Below are positions 28,546 to 38,121 of a stretch of 64,000 bases of DNA, in pieces. Below the pieces are notes generated by a model. The model ran no database searches, had not been told where the DNA came from, and saw nothing but the letters and a program-made list of their open reading frames with translations. Source of the stretch: Pseudomonas entomophila (GTDB lineage Bacteria; Pseudomonadota; Gammaproteobacteria; Pseudomonadales; Pseudomonadaceae); contig NZ_JARPQB010000023.1 of NCBI RefSeq assembly GCF_029478665.1, positions 62,001-126,000 on the forward strand, written 5' to 3'. The translations under genes and the position numbers were made by a program. Position 1 is the stretch's first letter. The number at the start of each line of letters is the position of its first letter.

Positions 28546-31263
28546 TTACGCCAGCAGCCCCAGGGACTTGGCCCTGGCCACGGCCTGGGTGCGGCGCTCG
28601 ACACCCAGCTTGCCGTTGATATGGCTGGCGTGGGTCTTGACCGTGTGCAGCGAGATGAACAGGCGCTCACTGATCTGCTGGTTGGAGCAGCCCTGGGCAA
28701 TCAGCTCCAGCACGGCCAGCTCACGACCACTGAGCGCCTCGGTAGCGCCGAGGTCATTCGCCTGCGCCTCAGGCAGACGTGCCAGCAGGTCAGCCTGGGC
28801 AGGGCTGACGGGCTGGCCCGCCAGTTGTTCACGCAACCAGGTGGGCTGATCCTCAAGCAACCGCTGGAATGCCTGTAACGCACCACCTTGAGCCGCCTCA
28901 AGTGCCAGGGGCAACAACCTGCCCGCCTCGGGCTCCCGGCCTTCACCGAGCAACAGGCCGATCAACTGGCACAACGCACTGACCACCAGTGTCATGCCGC
29001 CACTGGCCTGGCCTCGCTCGACCAGTGTGCGCAAACGTGCCTCGGCCTCGCGTGGGCGATCCAGCACGCGCTCCAGCAATGCCTGCTGCAGTTCGATGTG
29101 CAGGGGCAGCAGCGGATGAAACTCGGGGGCGGCCGCAGGTTGCTCGCCGCCATAGGTTTGCCCCAGACGCAGCAACCAGGATTCGGCCAGGTCCGTCCGC
29201 CCCTGGGCCAGCCACAGTTCGCATTTCACCAGGGTGATCATGGCCAGGTAGAAGATCGGCGGCACGTCCCAGATATGCATCAGCCGCTCGGCTTCGGCCA
29301 ATTCCGCGAATGCCTCGGCGAAGCGCCCTTCACGACCATCGAGCGAGGCGATCACGCAATGGCCGATCAACACGCTGATATCGCGGCAGCTACGTGCCTC
29401 GCTGAGGCCCGCACGCAAGCGAGCGCGCCCCTGGACAGGCTGGAGGCGCGCTGCCAACAGGTAACCTTCGTACAATGTCAGGCGAGCGCGCACGGCGTAC
29501 AGGCGCTGCCCCGACAACCCCTGCAGCCGCAGCAGCCCCTGACGCACTTCATCCTGCGCCCGCAGCACCTCGCCACGGGCATGCAGCACCCGGGCCCGGT
29601 CGTAGTGGGCCAACGCTTCGAACAAGGGGTTGCCGACCCGCTGGGCCAGTTCCAGCGCCTCACGGTTCCACCCCCGTGCCCGCCAGAAGTCGCCATCGGC
29701 AATGGCCAGGTTGGACAACGTGGACAGGCACACCAGACGCTGACCGTAGCGCTTGCAGGGCAGGCTTTGCAAAGCCTCGCCGCAGTAGGCCTGGGTACGC
29801 TCACGGTCACCCCGGCCACGGGCGATGACGCCGCTGAGCGCCAGCCATTGGGCCAGCATCGACTTCTGGGCCGTGGCCGACGGTGCTGGCAGGAAACGGC
29901 TGAGGTAGCCCGCAAGCTCTTCGGCGGCGTCCAACTGGCAGGCGAGCCCCAAGGCCCAGCTGTACAGCACGATCAGCCGTGGCGTGCTGATGAGCAGGCT
30001 TTCGGGCAGGTCCATTTTCCAGCGCAGCAGCATGCCGACGTTCTGCTCTGCCAGCAGTTGCTCCTCGGACAGGCTTTGCACCAGGTCGGCGGCCACATCC
30101 AGGTGGCCCGCTCGCAACGCCTGCTCCACGGCCTCATCGAGCAGCCCCTGCCCTTCGAACCAACGGCAAGCACGCAGGTGCAGCGCCGCCAACGGCTCGG
30201 TCGCCTGGCGGCTACGCAGCAGGTCGGAGAACAAATGGTGATAGCGGAACCAGCGCCCGTGCTCGTCGAGCGGCACCAGGAACACCTGGTGGGCCTGCAA
30301 ATAGCGCAAGACATCCGAGCTGTCATGGCGCTCGCGCAGGGCATCGCACAGCTCGGAACAGAAGCGCTCCTGGCAAGCGGTTTCATAGAGGAATGCCTGC
30401 ACCGGCGCAGGCAGCATGTCGATGACTTCCTCCAGCAGGTAATCACGGATCAGCCCCTCGCCGCCATGCAGGGCCTGGGGCAAGGCGTTGTCGTCACCGG
30501 ACTCGCTGGCCGCCAACTGCCAGAAACGCAGGCCGGCGACCCAGCCATCGCTGCGCTGGATCAGATTGTCGAGGGCCTGGCCACGCAAACCGGTGGGCTG
30601 GCGACCGATCACGGCCAGCGCTTCGTCTGGCGTGAGGCGCAAGTCCTGCTCGTTGAGCTCGACCAGTTGCCGTGACAGCCTCAGGCGAGCCAGGTGCCAA
30701 TCGGGGCGCTGGCGGCTGGTGACCAGCAGCACCAGGCCGGGCGGCAGGTGATTGAGGAAGAATTGCAGGCAGCGATCGAGCACCGGCCCCTGGGCGAGAT
30801 GGTAGTCGTCGAGTACCAGCAGCAGGGGCGTGTCGGGTTGCAGGTAGAGCGCCAGCTCGTCGAGCAGGCCATCGAGCCACTCTTCGAAGGCGAAAGGCTG
30901 GTGGCGCTGACGCATCTTGAGCAACCCGAGGGCCTGTCCGCCCAAGGCTGGACAGAACTGCTGGAGCCCCTCAAGCAGGCGCTCCAGGAAGCGCCCAGGG
31001 TCAGCGTCACGCTGGCTCAAGCCAAGCCATAGGCTGCGCCAGTGAGAAGGCAGCTCCTGGCAGAACTCGATGGCAAGTGAACTTTTACCAAAGCCCGCCG
31101 GTGCGTTGACCAACAGCAACCGGCCCGTTAGCCCAGGCTGCAACCGCTGGCACAGGCGCGCTCTCGGTACGTGCGCTTCCGGCAACGGGGGCCGGAAGAA
31201 ACGCCCGTCCAGCAGGCCCAAGGCCTGACTGGCAACTCCATGCGTACGGGACAGGTCTGTCAT
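28546..31263 (-). CDS. MalT-like (LAL) LuxR-family transcription regulator
   Basis: Large ATP-binding activator of 905 aa. The Walker A motif is at residues 53-61 (NAPAGFGKSSL), with a Walker B-like LLLVLDDYHLA further on. A long helical repeat region fills the middle. A LuxR helix-turn-helix closes the protein (LSGRELAVLELIAQGCSNQQ and LHTVKTHASHINGKLGVERR). The ATG at 31263 has only a weak GAG upstream. Next to it, on the same strand, lie the DUF1329/DUF1302/acyl-CoA-ligase genes, which are its most likely targets. In P. putida a regulator at this place has, as I recall, been linked to fatty-acid growth. Confidence 0.9.
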   Translation of the reverse strand: MTDLSRTHGVASQALGLLDGRFFRPPLPEAHVPRARLCQRLQPGLTGRLLLVNAPAGFGKSSLAIEFCQELPSHWRSLWLGLSQRDADPGRFLERLLEGLQQFCPALGGQALGLLKMRQRHQPFAFEEWLDGLLDELALYLQPDTPLLLVLDDYHLAQGPVLDRCLQFFLNHLPPGLVLLVTSRQRPDWHLARLRLSRQLVELNEQDLRLTPDEALAVIGRQPTGLRGQALDNLIQRSDGWVAGLRFWQLAASESGDDNALPQALHGGEGLIRDYLLEEVIDMLPAPVQAFLYETACQERFCSELCDALRERHDSSDVLRYLQAHQVFLVPLDEHGRWFRYHHLFSDLLRSRQATEPLAALHLRACRWFEGQGLLDEAVEQALRAGHLDVAADLVQSLSEEQLLAEQNVGMLLRWKMDLPESLLISTPRLIVLYSWALGLACQLDAAEELAGYLSRFLPAPSATAQKSMLAQWLALSGVIARGRGDRERTQAYCGEALQSLPCKRYGQRLVCLSTLSNLAIADGDFWRARGWNREALELAQRVGNPLFEALAHYDRARVLHARGEVLRAQDEVRQGLLRLQGLSGQRLYAVRARLTLYEGYLLAARLQPVQGRARLRAGLSEARSCRDISVLIGHCVIASLDGREGRFAEAFAELAEAERLMHIWDVPPIFYLAMITLVKCELWLAQGRTDLAESWLLRLGQTYGGEQPAAAPEFHPLLPLHIELQQALLERVLDRPREAEARLRTLVERGQASGGMTLVVSALCQLIGLLLGEGREPEAGRLLPLALEAAQGGALQAFQRLLEDQPTWLREQLAGQPVSPAQADLLARLPEAQANDLGATEALSGRELAVLELIAQGCSNQQISERLFISLHTVKTHASHINGKLGVERRTQAVARAKSLGLLA

Positions 31264-31472
31264 GGCCGGCTCGTTCTGATTGTAAGGCTTCGGCGGTACG
31301 GATCTTTGCGAGACTAGCGGCAAACGCCACGCAATTGAAGATGATGGGTGCGCTTCGAGCAAAAAAGACTACGACAAAACGAGACAAGACCGATCGACAT
31401 CAGCGGGGTCGATATCTCGTCATCAATGCAGGGTAGAGAATCCCTGCCGGTTTCAGCCCACGCCAAAACAGA

Positions 31473-31496
31473 AACGCCCCGGCAAGCCGGGGCGTT
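31473..31496 (-). terminator. Terminator after the DUF1329 gene
   Basis: Perfect stem AACGCCCCGG/CCGGGGCGTT with a 4-base loop; on the minus strand it is followed by TCTGTTTTGG. It lies 34 bp past the DUF1329 stop and closes the DUF1302-DUF1329 transcript before the regulator gene. Confidence 0.82.
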
Positions 31497-31529
31497 CTGG
31501 GGGATCACACGGAGTGGGTGACAATCAGC

Positions 31530-32894
31530 TCAACGTACACCCGACTGACGCAGGGCAGCTGGCTGGAAGTCGGCCTTGCCGGCAGTGAAGCCGAAGTCGT
31601 AGGCGCTCTTCTCTTCGTTCTTCATGCCCAGGGCCAGGTAGCGGCCCGATTGCAGGTCGTAGATGGCCTCGAGGGTGTACCACGGCACCTGCACGTTGTA
31701 GTACGGCTGGGCATGGGCTTCGGACACGCGCCACAGCTGGTTGCGACCGTCGTACTGGTCGATCACCGCAGCTTGCCAGGTGTCTTCGTCGATGTAGAAG
31801 TCACGCTTGGCGTAGATGTGCCGCTGGCCAGCCTTGAGCGTGGCGACCACGTGCCAGACACGGCGCAGCTCGTAACGCGCCAGGTCCTGGTTGATGTGGC
31901 CAGGCTTGATGATGTCCGAATACTTGAGTTTCGGGTCATCGAGCTTGTAGGCGTTGGAGGCGATGTACATCTCCTTCTTGCCTTCGAGCTTCCAGTCGTA
32001 GCGATCTGGCGCGCCGTTGAACATGTCCAGGTTGTCGGACGTGCGCAGGCCGTCGGCGGCGGTACCCGGACCGTCGTACGAGACTTGCGGTGCCTGACGC
32101 ACGCGGCGCTGGCCAGCGTTGTAGATCCACGCCTTGCGCGGCTCCTTGACCTGGTCGAGGGTTTCGTGGACCAGCAGCACGGTCCCGGCCAGGCGCGCTG
32201 GAGCGGTCACTTCCTGCATGAAGTAGAACAGGATGTTGCCTGGGTTGCTCGGGTCGTAATCCTTCATCTTGTCGCGGAAGACGAACTGGTCCCTGAAGTA
32301 CACCAGGCTGTACGAGCCGTTCTGCTGCGGGGTGGCCTGCGTGACTAGGCGCGTCACGCTGCCACCGCGGTAGCGGGTGATGTGGTTCCAGATCACTTCC
32401 ACACCATCCTTCGGAATCGGGAACGGGATGGCGGTACGGAAGTTCTCAAGGCCGTTGCCCCCACCGACCAGCGTGGTCTTGGTTGCGTTTTCCTTGATCG
32501 CGGCGAAGACATCGTCAGGCACGGTAGAGCCGCGGTGGGTCTTGTACACCGGGATCTTGTAGGTGTCCGGGTAGCGCTCGAGCATCGCCATCTGGCCAGG
32601 CGAAAGCTTGTCCTTGTACTGGGCAGCGTTCTGCTTGGTGATAGTGAACAGCGGTTTCTCGCTGCCATAGGGGTCGGAGAGGAAACCCTTGGCATCGACC
32701 GTTCCGGCCGACTTCGACAGCGGCTCCCAAGGGCCGATCGAACCATCGGCGTTACCGGCTTTCTCCGCACCCATTGGCGTAAGGCTCGAGCCTAGCTTGG
32801 CTGCTTCATCGGCGGAAACCGCAGCCATGACGCTGGTCGCCAGCAGGGACAGGCCCAGTACACCGGCTTGCAGCAGACGTGTGGTCATCTTCAT
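31530..32894 (-). CDS. DUF1329 family periplasmic/outer-membrane protein
   Basis: Exported protein of 454 aa with a signal peptide cut after about residue 24 (LLATSVMA). The family is thought to have a LolB-like lipid-binding fold and is nearly always next to a DUF1302 gene, as here. Visible stretches are SDPYGSEKPLFTITKQNAAQ, VVATLKAGQRHIYAKRDFYI and the family-typical YDGRNQLWRVSEAH. The start at 32894 has AGGA upstream, 26 bp after the DUF1302 stop. The role is probably handling of a hydrophobic substrate at the outer membrane with its neighbour; this is inference. Confidence 0.9.
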   Translation of the reverse strand: MKMTTRLLQAGVLGLSLLATSVMAAVSADEAAKLGSSLTPMGAEKAGNADGSIGPWEPLSKSAGTVDAKGFLSDPYGSEKPLFTITKQNAAQYKDKLSPGQMAMLERYPDTYKIPVYKTHRGSTVPDDVFAAIKENATKTTLVGGGNGLENFRTAIPFPIPKDGVEVIWNHITRYRGGSVTRLVTQATPQQNGSYSLVYFRDQFVFRDKMKDYDPSNPGNILFYFMQEVTAPARLAGTVLLVHETLDQVKEPRKAWIYNAGQRRVRQAPQVSYDGPGTAADGLRTSDNLDMFNGAPDRYDWKLEGKKEMYIASNAYKLDDPKLKYSDIIKPGHINQDLARYELRRVWHVVATLKAGQRHIYAKRDFYIDEDTWQAAVIDQYDGRNQLWRVSEAHAQPYYNVQVPWYTLEAIYDLQSGRYLALGMKNEEKSAYDFGFTAGKADFQPAALRQSGVR

Positions 32895-32920
32895 TCTGTT
32901 GTCGTCCTGGATCAGTGTTC

Positions 32921-34807
32921 TTAGAAGTTCACGCCGAAGCTGAGGGCGACGAAGTCGCGGTCATCCACGGTGGTGTACTTGCCGTCGAAGAAGTTGGTGT
33001 ACGACAGGCTGGCCGTGTAGGTGTTCTGGTACTCGGCGTCCAGGCCCAGGCTGATCGCCTTGCGGCCTTCCTCGAAGTTGCCGCCAGGGCCCGGCGAGTA
33101 GCCGGAGACATCGTGGGACCAGGCCACGTTCGGCTTGAGGTTGACCCCGGCGAAGACGTCGTTGTAGTCCCAGATTACCCGGGCGCGGTAGCCCCAGGAG
33201 GTGCTGGTGGTGTAGCCGTCGTTCTCGCACTTGCGGTTGAGGTTGGCGGTGGAGGCGCCTGCACCGGCACCGGCGATGGTGCTGGCATTGAGTGCCTGGC
33301 AGGTGTTGGCACCCCCCGTGGCGGGCAACGGGCCAGGGCCATAGACCGGGTCGCGGCCGTAGCGGACTTCGTGGGCGTTTTCCAGGCCGCCGACGTGGGT
33401 GACGCCCACCTCGCCGACGACGGTCATGCGGCTGGCGCCCATCACCTGGTCGAAGAAGTGCGTCAGGGTGGTCTGGAACTGGGTGATCTCCTTGCGGCGA
33501 TAACCATGCAGGTCCTGGCCGGGAACACCGTTGAGCAGCGAAGCATTGGCCAGTGCGCCACCGATCGGACGCACACCGGCGAACAGGATGTCGGTGGTGT
33601 TCAACTGCACCGGGGCGTTGGGGCGGTAGCTCAACTCGCCGCTCCAGGCCGTGCCGGTGGGCAGCGTGGTGGAGAAGCTCAGGCCGTAGAGGCGGATGTC
33701 TTCCGGGTACTCGACGAAGTACTTCGAGTTGCCCGCGACGATAATCGGCGCCAGCGACCTCAGCTGGGCCGGCAGGCCCGCCAGGCCGGCGTACACCGAC
33801 TGCGGGGCGCCGGTGGCGCTGAAGATCGGCGCACGGCTGTGGTAGTTCATGAAGTAGGCGCCGAACTCGGTGTCCAGCGGCTCGAACATGTAGCGCATGG
33901 CGACACCGAACTGGCCGCTGTCACGGGCGTCACGGTCCGGGCCACGGCCGACCATCACGCCTTCCTCGTTGATGTTCACGCCACGGGTGGCAAGAAACTG
34001 CTGGGCCGCCACTGGCACCGTGCGGCTGCTGTTGAGCACGCGCAAGTTGTTGTTGCAACCGTCGGCGATGATGTCCGGCTGCGAGAAGAAGGTGCCGCAG
34101 TTGTCGACGACGGTCTGGTCCCATTCGAGCTGGTAGAAGGCTTCGGCCGACAGGTTGTCGGTGAGGCTCTGGGAGATGTAGAACATGTTGACCGGAATCA
34201 GGCCTTCCTTCACCTCGGCACCTGGGCGGCGGAAGGCGGACACGTCGATCGGGTTGATCGAGTTGATGCCGCCACCAATGAAGGTGCTCTCACCCCAGCT
34301 CACCACCTGCTTGCCCAGGCGCACCGAGCCCGGCAGGTCGGCGATGGAGTAGTTGTGGTAGACGAAGGCGTCGAGCAGCTCCGCACCAGACGATTTGGCG
34401 CCCTCCTTGCGGTTGGAGTCGCTGATGTCCTTGAACTCGCGGTGCTCGTCCTTGAGCTCGAAGTCGTACCAGTACTTGCCACGGACGAACACGCCGGTGT
34501 CACCGTACTTGAGCTCGAGGTCGTGGATACCCTTGAAGATCTTCGAGAAGGTCTCGCCCTTCTTGAAGTTGAGGTGGCCGTCGTCGGAGGTCTGCGACAA
34601 CCCCTTGCCGCCGTTGTTGACCCCGATGAGGTCCTTGTTCGGGTTGGCTGTCGACCAGCTGGCGCCGATGGAGAGCGACGAGTCGAACTGGCCTTCGATT
34701 TCACCGATGTTGAAGCTGACCGCGAAAGCAGGACTTGCAAGCGTGGAAGCGAGGCTGACGGCCAAGGGCAGACGTGCCCGGCGCCAGAACGGGTTTGCAG
34801 ATGTCAT
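32921..34807 (-). CDS. DUF1302 family outer-membrane protein
   Basis: Predicted beta-barrel of 628 aa with a signal peptide ending ASPAFA at about residue 29. Barrel features are alternating aromatic/polar strands (SFNIGEIEGQFDSSLSIGAS, GVFVRGKYWYDFELKD) and a terminal Phe in VALSFGVNF, the usual outer-membrane insertion signal. The ATG at 34807 follows GGAG; the frame is open upstream but has no signal-like start there. It is the first gene of a two-gene unit with DUF1329. Such pairs are tied to uptake or processing of fatty acids, sterols or esters in several Proteobacteria. Confidence 0.9.
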   Translation of the reverse strand: MTSANPFWRRARLPLAVSLASTLASPAFAVSFNIGEIEGQFDSSLSIGASWSTANPNKDLIGVNNGGKGLSQTSDDGHLNFKKGETFSKIFKGIHDLELKYGDTGVFVRGKYWYDFELKDEHREFKDISDSNRKEGAKSSGAELLDAFVYHNYSIADLPGSVRLGKQVVSWGESTFIGGGINSINPIDVSAFRRPGAEVKEGLIPVNMFYISQSLTDNLSAEAFYQLEWDQTVVDNCGTFFSQPDIIADGCNNNLRVLNSSRTVPVAAQQFLATRGVNINEEGVMVGRGPDRDARDSGQFGVAMRYMFEPLDTEFGAYFMNYHSRAPIFSATGAPQSVYAGLAGLPAQLRSLAPIIVAGNSKYFVEYPEDIRLYGLSFSTTLPTGTAWSGELSYRPNAPVQLNTTDILFAGVRPIGGALANASLLNGVPGQDLHGYRRKEITQFQTTLTHFFDQVMGASRMTVVGEVGVTHVGGLENAHEVRYGRDPVYGPGPLPATGGANTCQALNASTIAGAGAGASTANLNRKCENDGYTTSTSWGYRARVIWDYNDVFAGVNLKPNVAWSHDVSGYSPGPGGNFEEGRKAISLGLDAEYQNTYTASLSYTNFFDGKYTTVDDRDFVALSFGVNF

Positions 34808-35135
34808 CGACGCTACTCCATGTACTTTTTTGTTATGGCAGTGAGTCCTTTCAGAAACGGCCGAGCGCCTGGTGAAGCCGGCTCCTGCCCGAGGCGCCAC
34901 GACAATGCGCGGCGCCCTCCCCCATTCCTGAAATTCCCCTGGCCCGACTATAGCCAGCGGTCACAGGTGCTAGATCCCTCTAAAGTGTGATTTGCGCTCC
35001 CTGTTGTTGGCCCGCCCCAAAAGACCGGCCTGTGCGCTGGCAGTGGTGAAGCATGGCTCAATTTTGCCGTTTGACAAGACACCACCCTCTCTAGCGTGCG
35101 GGTCGCGATCTTGCGACCGCGACACACGAGGGTGG
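34808..35135. other. Gap between DUF1302 and acyl-CoA ligase, 328 bp
   Basis: Holds the promoter of DUF1302-DUF1329 and the end of the ligase transcript. On the minus strand a CTATAGTC stretch near 34947-34954 is a possible -10 box. The nested stem-loop is annotated separately at 35081-35136. No gene is visible. Confidence 0.5.
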
Positions 35136-35136
35136 T
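35081..35136 (-). terminator. Nested stem-loop at the end of the acyl-CoA ligase gene
   Basis: Outer arms ACCACCCTC (35081-35089) and GAGGGTGGT (35128-35136) enclose an inner hairpin GGTCGC (35101-35106)/GCGACC (35113-35118). The outer right arm touches the ligase stop codon TAA at 35136-35138. No clean T-run follows, so it may protect the RNA end or attenuate rather than terminate strongly. Confidence 0.55.
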
Positions 35137-36818
35137 TACAGCGTGGAAAGGAATGCGCTGTTACTGGCCTGCCATTGGCTGATATCCACGCGGATGCGCT
35201 TCTTGTCGAGCTTGCCGACGCTGGTCTTGGGAATTTCAGTAACAATGGCGATCTGGCTGGGAATCGCCCACTTGTTGATATGCCCCTGCTCGACGAAAGG
35301 CTTGAGGTGTTCCTTCAGGCTGCGTGCATCGATGCTCAGCCCCTCGCGCACCACCAGCAGTGCGAACGGCCGCTCGCCCCACTGCGGATCAGGCACGCCG
35401 ACCACCGCCACCTCGCGCACCGCAGGGTGGCGGCTGACCAGGTCCTCGAGGTCGAGCGACGAGATCCATTCGCCACCGGTCTTGATCACATCCTTGATAC
35501 GGTCGCGGATATCGATGAACCCCATGCCGTCGAGGGTGGCGACATCGCCGGTGTGCAGCCAGCCACCCTGCCAGAGCTCTTCGCTCTTCTCCGGCTCGCG
35601 GAAATAACCCATGGTCAGCCAGGGTGCGCGCAGCACCAGCTCGCCTTGGGTTTCGCCATCAGCGGGCAGGAAGTTGCCATTGCCATCGACGATCGCCGCT
35701 TCGACCAGCGGCACCGGCACACCGGCCTTGATCCGGTAGCTGGTGCGCTCATCCTCACTGCCGGCCTGCAGCTCGTCGTTCAGGTGCGCGGCGCTGATCA
35801 GTGGGCAGGTCTCGGACATGCCGTAGGCGGCGGTAAGCTGGATGCCCCTGGCCAGTGCGGCCTCATACAGCGCGCGGTTGAGCGCGCTGCCACCGATGAT
35901 GATCTTCCAGCCGCCAAAGTCCTGGCCGGCAGCCGACGGGCAGTTGAGCAGCATCTGCAGGATGGTGGGTACGCAGTGGGAGAAGGTCACCTTCTCTTCG
36001 CGCCACAGCTTGATCAGCATGTCTGGCTCGTAGCGCCCGGGGTAGACCTGCTTGATCCCCATCATCGTCGCCGCGTAGGGAATGCCCCAGGCGTGCACGT
36101 GGAACATGGGTGTGATCGGCATGTAGACATCGTTGCTGCTCAGCAGCCGCACACTGTCCAGGCTGCCGAGCACGGAGGTTTCGGCCAGGGTGTGCAGCAC
36201 CAGCTGGCGATGGGTGAAATAAACCCCCTTGGGGTTGCCGGTGGTACCGGTGGTGTAGAAGGTGGTGGCCACCGAATTCTCGTCGAAATCGGGGAAATCG
36301 TAGTGTGGGCTGGCCGCTGCCAGCAGTTGCTCGTATTCACCGCGCAGGCCCGGCAGGTCGGCGCTCTTGTCCGGACCATCGGTCAGCAGCACGGTCCCCT
36401 GCACCGTGGTCAGTTGCCCGGCGATGGTCTGGTAGAGGCCGATGAAATCACTGTTGACCAGCACGAAGCGGTCTTCGGCGTGGTTCATGGTGTAGAGGAT
36501 CTGCTCCGGTGACAGGCGCACGTTGATGGTGTGCACCACCGCGCCGATCATCGGGATGGCGAACATGCACTCCAGGTAACGGTGGCTGTCCCAGTCCATC
36601 ACCGCCACCGTGTCACCCGCCTTGACGCCAGCTGCGGTCAGCACGTTGGCCAGCCGCGCGATGCGCTCGCCCAGTTGCGGGTAGGTGAGGCGGATCTGGT
36701 CGCGGTAGACGATCTCGCGGGTCTTTTCATAGCGGCTGCCGGACATCAGCAGGCGCTTGATCAGTAGCGGAAATTCGTAGGCGCCCTCGGCGGGCTTGAT
36801 GATGCGCGTCTGCAACAT
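35136..36818 (-). CDS. Medium/long-chain fatty acyl-CoA ligase, AlkK-like
   Basis: ATP-dependent ligase of 560 aa that makes acyl-CoA from a free fatty acid, feeding beta-oxidation. Marks in order are the phosphate loop FYTTGTTGNPKG, the adenine motif AAYGMSETCP, HTGDVATLDGMGFIDIRDR, KTGGEWISSLDLE and the catalytic Lys in KTSVGKLDKKRIR. The start is typical of AlkK-like enzymes. AAAAGGGAT precedes the ATG at 36818. With DUF1302/DUF1329 and the LAL regulator it forms a likely fatty-acid or ester use cluster. P. putida work that I recall links this locus to medium-chain fatty acids; chain length cannot be read here. Confidence 0.92.
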   Translation of the reverse strand: MLQTRIIKPAEGAYEFPLLIKRLLMSGSRYEKTREIVYRDQIRLTYPQLGERIARLANVLTAAGVKAGDTVAVMDWDSHRYLECMFAIPMIGAVVHTINVRLSPEQILYTMNHAEDRFVLVNSDFIGLYQTIAGQLTTVQGTVLLTDGPDKSADLPGLRGEYEQLLAAASPHYDFPDFDENSVATTFYTTGTTGNPKGVYFTHRQLVLHTLAETSVLGSLDSVRLLSSNDVYMPITPMFHVHAWGIPYAATMMGIKQVYPGRYEPDMLIKLWREEKVTFSHCVPTILQMLLNCPSAAGQDFGGWKIIIGGSALNRALYEAALARGIQLTAAYGMSETCPLISAAHLNDELQAGSEDERTSYRIKAGVPVPLVEAAIVDGNGNFLPADGETQGELVLRAPWLTMGYFREPEKSEELWQGGWLHTGDVATLDGMGFIDIRDRIKDVIKTGGEWISSLDLEDLVSRHPAVREVAVVGVPDPQWGERPFALLVVREGLSIDARSLKEHLKPFVEQGHINKWAIPSQIAIVTEIPKTSVGKLDKKRIRVDISQWQASNSAFLSTL

Positions 36819-36993
36819 GGGTATCCCTTTTCTGTAATGCGGGCCGGACAGCTCTGGGATCCACTCTAGATTGGTGACGCGCCGGTCAAATCAGCCGAAG
36901 GAATGATTTGCCGTGCAAAGGTATGAGCGGCGATACCGGCGTTGACGAACGGCACCGGCGGGCCAGACACTGCCCTGAATGGATCGCGCCCCC

Positions 36994-37022
36994 GGTAGGA
37001 GCCGGCCTTGCCGGCGAACAGG
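36994..37022. repeat. Single REP unit, class GCCGGC-CTT-GCCGGC
   Basis: GGTAGGAGCCGGCCTTGCCG followed by GCGAACA, in the divergent gap between the acyl-CoA ligase and the hydroxyacid dehydrogenase. It is the only REP unit in a divergent gap in this window. Confidence 0.85.
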
Positions 37023-37104
37023 CCAGTACAGCCAGCACAAGACAATGGTTCCCACAGGTTCGCGCCAACGCCAAGAATGCATCCAGCCCTGCACCGGAGC
37101 CCCC

Positions 37105-38070
37105 ATGCCCAGCCCACGTCGCGCCGTGTTTCTCGACCATCCGTCCCTGGATCTCGGTGATCTCGACCTTTCCCCCCTGCGGGATCAGTTCGATGATCTG
37201 CAGCTGTTCGCCACCACCCGCCCCGACCAGGTAGCCGAGCGCCTGCGAGGCGCCGTGGCGGTGATCAGCAACAAGGTGATGCTCGACGCCGCCAGCCTGG
37301 CCGCCAACCCGCAGCTCAAGCTGGTCCTGGTCGCCGCCACCGGCACCAACAACGTCGACCTGGCCGCCGCCCACGCCCAAGGCATCACGGTATGCAACTG
37401 CCAGGGCTACGGCACGCCATCGGTGGCCCAGCACACCCTGGCCCTGCTGCTGGCCCTGGCCACGCGCCTGTGCGACTACCAGCAGGCCGTGGCCCGGGGC
37501 GAATGGGCCAAGGCCAGCCAGTTCTGCCTGCTGGATTACCCCATCGTCGAACTCGAGGGCAAGACCCTTGGCCTGCTCGGCCATGGCGAGTTGGGTGGCG
37601 CGGTGGCGCGGCTGGCCGAGGCGTTCGGCATGCGCGTGCTCAGCGGGCAGATCCCCGGGCGCCCGACCCGCGATGATCGGCTGCCACTCGATGAACTGTT
37701 GCCACAGGTCGATGCCCTGACCCTGCACTGCCCGCTCAACGAACGCACCCGGCACATGCTCGGCGCCCGTGAGCTGGCCCTGCTCAAGCCCGGCGCGCTG
37801 GTGGTCAACACCGCCCGTGGCGGGCTGATCGACGAACAGGCCCTGGCCGATGCCCTGCGCAGCGGTCACCTGGGCGGCGCGGCAACCGATGTGCTCAGTG
37901 TCGAGCCTCCGGTCAATGGCAACCCGTTGCTGGCAGCGGATATTCCCCGCCTGATCGTGACCCCGCACAGCGCCTGGGGCGCGGTGGAATCGCGCCAGCG
38001 CATCGTCGGCCAGCTCGCCGAAAATGCCCAGGCATTCTTTGCCGGGCAACCGCGGCGAGTGGTCGGCTGA
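37105..38070 (+). CDS. D-2-hydroxyacid dehydrogenase (glycerate/hydroxypyruvate type)
   Basis: NAD(P)-dependent reductase of 2-keto acids, 321 aa. The Rossmann motif is LGLLGHGELGGAVARL. Catalytic residues are the Arg in NTARGGLIDE, the Glu in VEPPVNGNPLL and the His in TPHSAWGAVESR. The VAATGTNNVDLAAA stretch fits hydroxypyruvate/glycerate dehydrogenases (HprA), but the substrate is not fixed by sequence. The ATG at 37105 has CCGGAG upstream; the frame is open 42 codons further without family similarity. It is followed 51 bp later by rsmC. Confidence 0.9.
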   Translation: MPSPRRAVFLDHPSLDLGDLDLSPLRDQFDDLQLFATTRPDQVAERLRGAVAVISNKVMLDAASLAANPQLKLVLVAATGTNNVDLAAAHAQGITVCNCQGYGTPSVAQHTLALLLALATRLCDYQQAVARGEWAKASQFCLLDYPIVELEGKTLGLLGHGELGGAVARLAEAFGMRVLSGQIPGRPTRDDRLPLDELLPQVDALTLHCPLNERTRHMLGARELALLKPGALVVNTARGGLIDEQALADALRSGHLGGAATDVLSVEPPVNGNPLLAADIPRLIVTPHSAWGAVESRQRIVGQLAENAQAFFAGQPRRVVG

Positions 38071-38121
38071 GTCAGCGAAGGCTCTGCTACACTGCGCGAC
38101 TTTTTCCAGGAGGCGCCGTTC

